Positions 62,665 through 64,000 of a DNA stretch of 64,000 bases are shown here, in pieces. Below the pieces are notes generated by a model that did not search any database, was not told the origin of the DNA, and saw only the letters and a list, made by a program, of their open reading frames with translations. Every line of letters starts with the position of its first letter. The first letter of the stretch is position 1. A program made the translations under genes and the position numbers. Source of the stretch: Pycnopodia helianthoides (taxonomy: Eukaryota > Echinodermata > Asteroidea > Forcipulatida > Asteriidae); assembly GCA_032158295.1 (NCBI GenBank), contig CM063256.1:9718453-9782452 (forward strand). The letters are read 5' to 3'.

Positions 62665-63305
62665 ACTCCTCCGTTGCATACACCGCGACTGAGTCCAGGG
62701 TATCAAGGTTCTCTACCATTGCGAAGAAATTTCCAACAAATAATTATCATATTTATACCTGATGGAGGAAGCTAAAATTTCGTTCGTTCACATATTCCTT
62801 ATGTCCGGAATTCCAATCCGGCTGGGTTCAGAAGTGTTACTTTTATCCTTGGGTGACATTGTTTGAGAAAATAAAATGAAAATGTACGTCTCTCTTGTAA
62901 CTTCCGGTCTATTTTCGAGAGTGAAGACTTGCGAGATCGATCATCCCTGGAAACGAGGTTGACAACGTTTGTTCGTGCAGCACGTTCTTCCTGTGACAGC
63001 CGGGGATGTTTTACATGTCGGGCATGCGCGCATATAGCCATGCGGGCAATTGGTGCCCGATGACAACAACGATAGTACAGAATTTCGACTTAATTTCTGA
63101 AATAATGTCACTCATGGACATGATTGTTATTTGTGGAATCATCAAAAGTTTATAGGACACAAAGAATAAGTGGAGGAATTTCCAGCTTCTTAAATTAGTT
63201 AAAAGTATTTTTAAACATTATAGTTGAATTTTGTTTTGCATCGTAGAGAAGCTTTATACCCAGGACGTCAGTGCAGTGTAACTGATACTGACGTCCAGGG
63301 CTATT
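62665..63305. repeat. Second, longer copy of the hairpin-ended dispersed element
   Basis: GGACTC...GAGTCC hairpin at about 62671-62698, CTACCATTGCGAAGAAATTT, TATTTATACCTGATGG, TTTCCAGCTTCTTAAATTAG, and a GGACGTC...GACGTCC hairpin at about 63262-63297. Same block order as 10562-10830, with about 400 bp extra in the middle. Confidence 0.55.
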
Positions 63306-63420
63306 CCAGGTCTAGCCACAAGCACTTTATGATCACATCGACAGTGCCCCTTTAATAAGGAATAAAGCTGCTCCCACTCACAAGAATAAAGTTTATATTA
63401 AGCAGCATGAAAATACTTAC

Positions 63421-63493
63421 GAGTTTGACATGTTGAGTTGCTGCAAGTTTCAACAGCAGCTATGTATGATGAGTTATTTCTCACCTCATTGGT
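63421..63493 (-). other. CC2D2A: Candidate 5' exon region of CC2D2A (unresolved)
   Basis: Two partial exon-like signals are visible on the minus strand. One is GACACCAATGAG between a pyrimidine-rich CAACACAG acceptor and a GTGAGA donor (63493-63482), which would join exon 2 in frame. The other is ATGTCAAACTC before GTAAGTATT (63431-63421), whose phase does not match. A third option is an ATG at 62299 with donor GTAAATAC at 62274. None is decisive, and the true first exon may be outside the window. Confidence 0.3.
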
Positions 63494-64000
63494 GTCCTGT
63501 GTTGCAGGAAAAGAAAGATGCAATCGTTACGCACTGTTCACTGCATTGTGTCATAATCGGAAATCCACTAACTAAAGTAAAAGTATTTAAGACAGTTAAC
63601 TACTGAGAGCGAGACCTGTGGTTAAAATTGTGCATGAATTTGTTGCACAAAATAATTTGGTACAAATACAGTAACATTGTCATGATTTAATGATAGGCTT
63701 TTTGGATAAACTAGGTCTGAGTCAACTCAGTCCAAGATTATTTCAATATTTGTTCAACATTCATTGAAAGGGTTGAAAAAGTGAATGTTTACAGATATGC
63801 ACTGGTTGGTTCATAAAGATGTACCACCTCTGTTTAGAACGTGCTTTGGGTGTAGTTTTTGGTGTGTTGGCGGTGTGTTGACGGTATTTAGTAGGACCGA
63901 CACATTCTACGAACACAGAGTTGATCTTCAATGTGTAATGAATCCATTCATAACACTCAAAGTGAAAGTCAAAACATCGTTGAGAAAATATTTTAGTTTT
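63494..64000. other. Right edge, nothing recognised
   Basis: No exon, RNA or clear repeat is supported. This is either a 5' intron or upstream sequence of CC2D2A. Confidence 0.4.

Noticed and set aside
62799..63041. 80-codon minus-strand ORF as the first CC2D2A exon
   Set aside because: It overlaps the hairpin-ended repeat, has no donor in the needed phase, and has no family resemblance.

Overview
This is eukaryotic nuclear DNA. It has two multi-exon genes with GT-AG introns, tRNA-headed SINEs, many short inverted-repeat transposons, an LTR retrotransposon and a Penelope-like fragment. The animal gene content, and dispersed families of a style I associate with echinoderm introns, suggest an echinoderm, perhaps a sea star. 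That taxonomic guess is an inference of moderate to low confidence.

Both genes lie on the minus strand. (1) An SLC16/monocarboxylate-transporter-like gene, with ATG at 10290-10292 and stop at 3277-3279. Its seven coding exons are consistent in phase and give 504 codons. (2) CC2D2A, the ciliary transition-zone (Joubert/Meckel syndrome) protein, occupies about three quarters of the window. I traced 35 phase-consistent coding exons from 61030 down to the stop at 16623, about 1720 codons. They cover an acidic/basic N-terminus, a coiled coil, the N-terminal C2-like region, the C2 domain, the transglutaminase-like domain and the C-terminal tail. The true start codon is not resolved. About 5.6 kb of intergenic DNA separates the two genes.

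Layout: 1-3.3 kb, minisatellite and repeats; 3.3-10.3 kb, transporter gene; 10.3-15.7 kb, intergenic sequence with nested TIR elements and SINEs; 15.7-63.4 kb, CC2D2A. CC2D2A introns hold most of the mobile DNA. These include a 5.6 kb LTR element at 36266-41885 with two 2078-bp LTRs and a 4-bp target duplication. Its short interior carries no gag-pol but encodes an RRM-like plus proline-rich protein. There is also a 1.8 kb TA-flanked TIR element at 58701-60520, a Penelope-like 3' end with a hammerhead-like motif near 57.5 kb, and three copies of a TTAA-flanked MITE.

The most unusual features are two tandem arrays derived from exons of the same gene. At 53341-53873, four 133-bp units each carry an intact 78-bp exon-like cassette (26 codons, phase 0/0). 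At 15903-16806, about ten 92-bp units repeat the last ~30 codons and stop of CC2D2A. In the sequence as given, the first unit is read out of frame and the second restores the canonical C-terminus. Neither gene is part of an operon, and I infer no functional link between them. All statements come from reading the sequence by eye; no database search was run.
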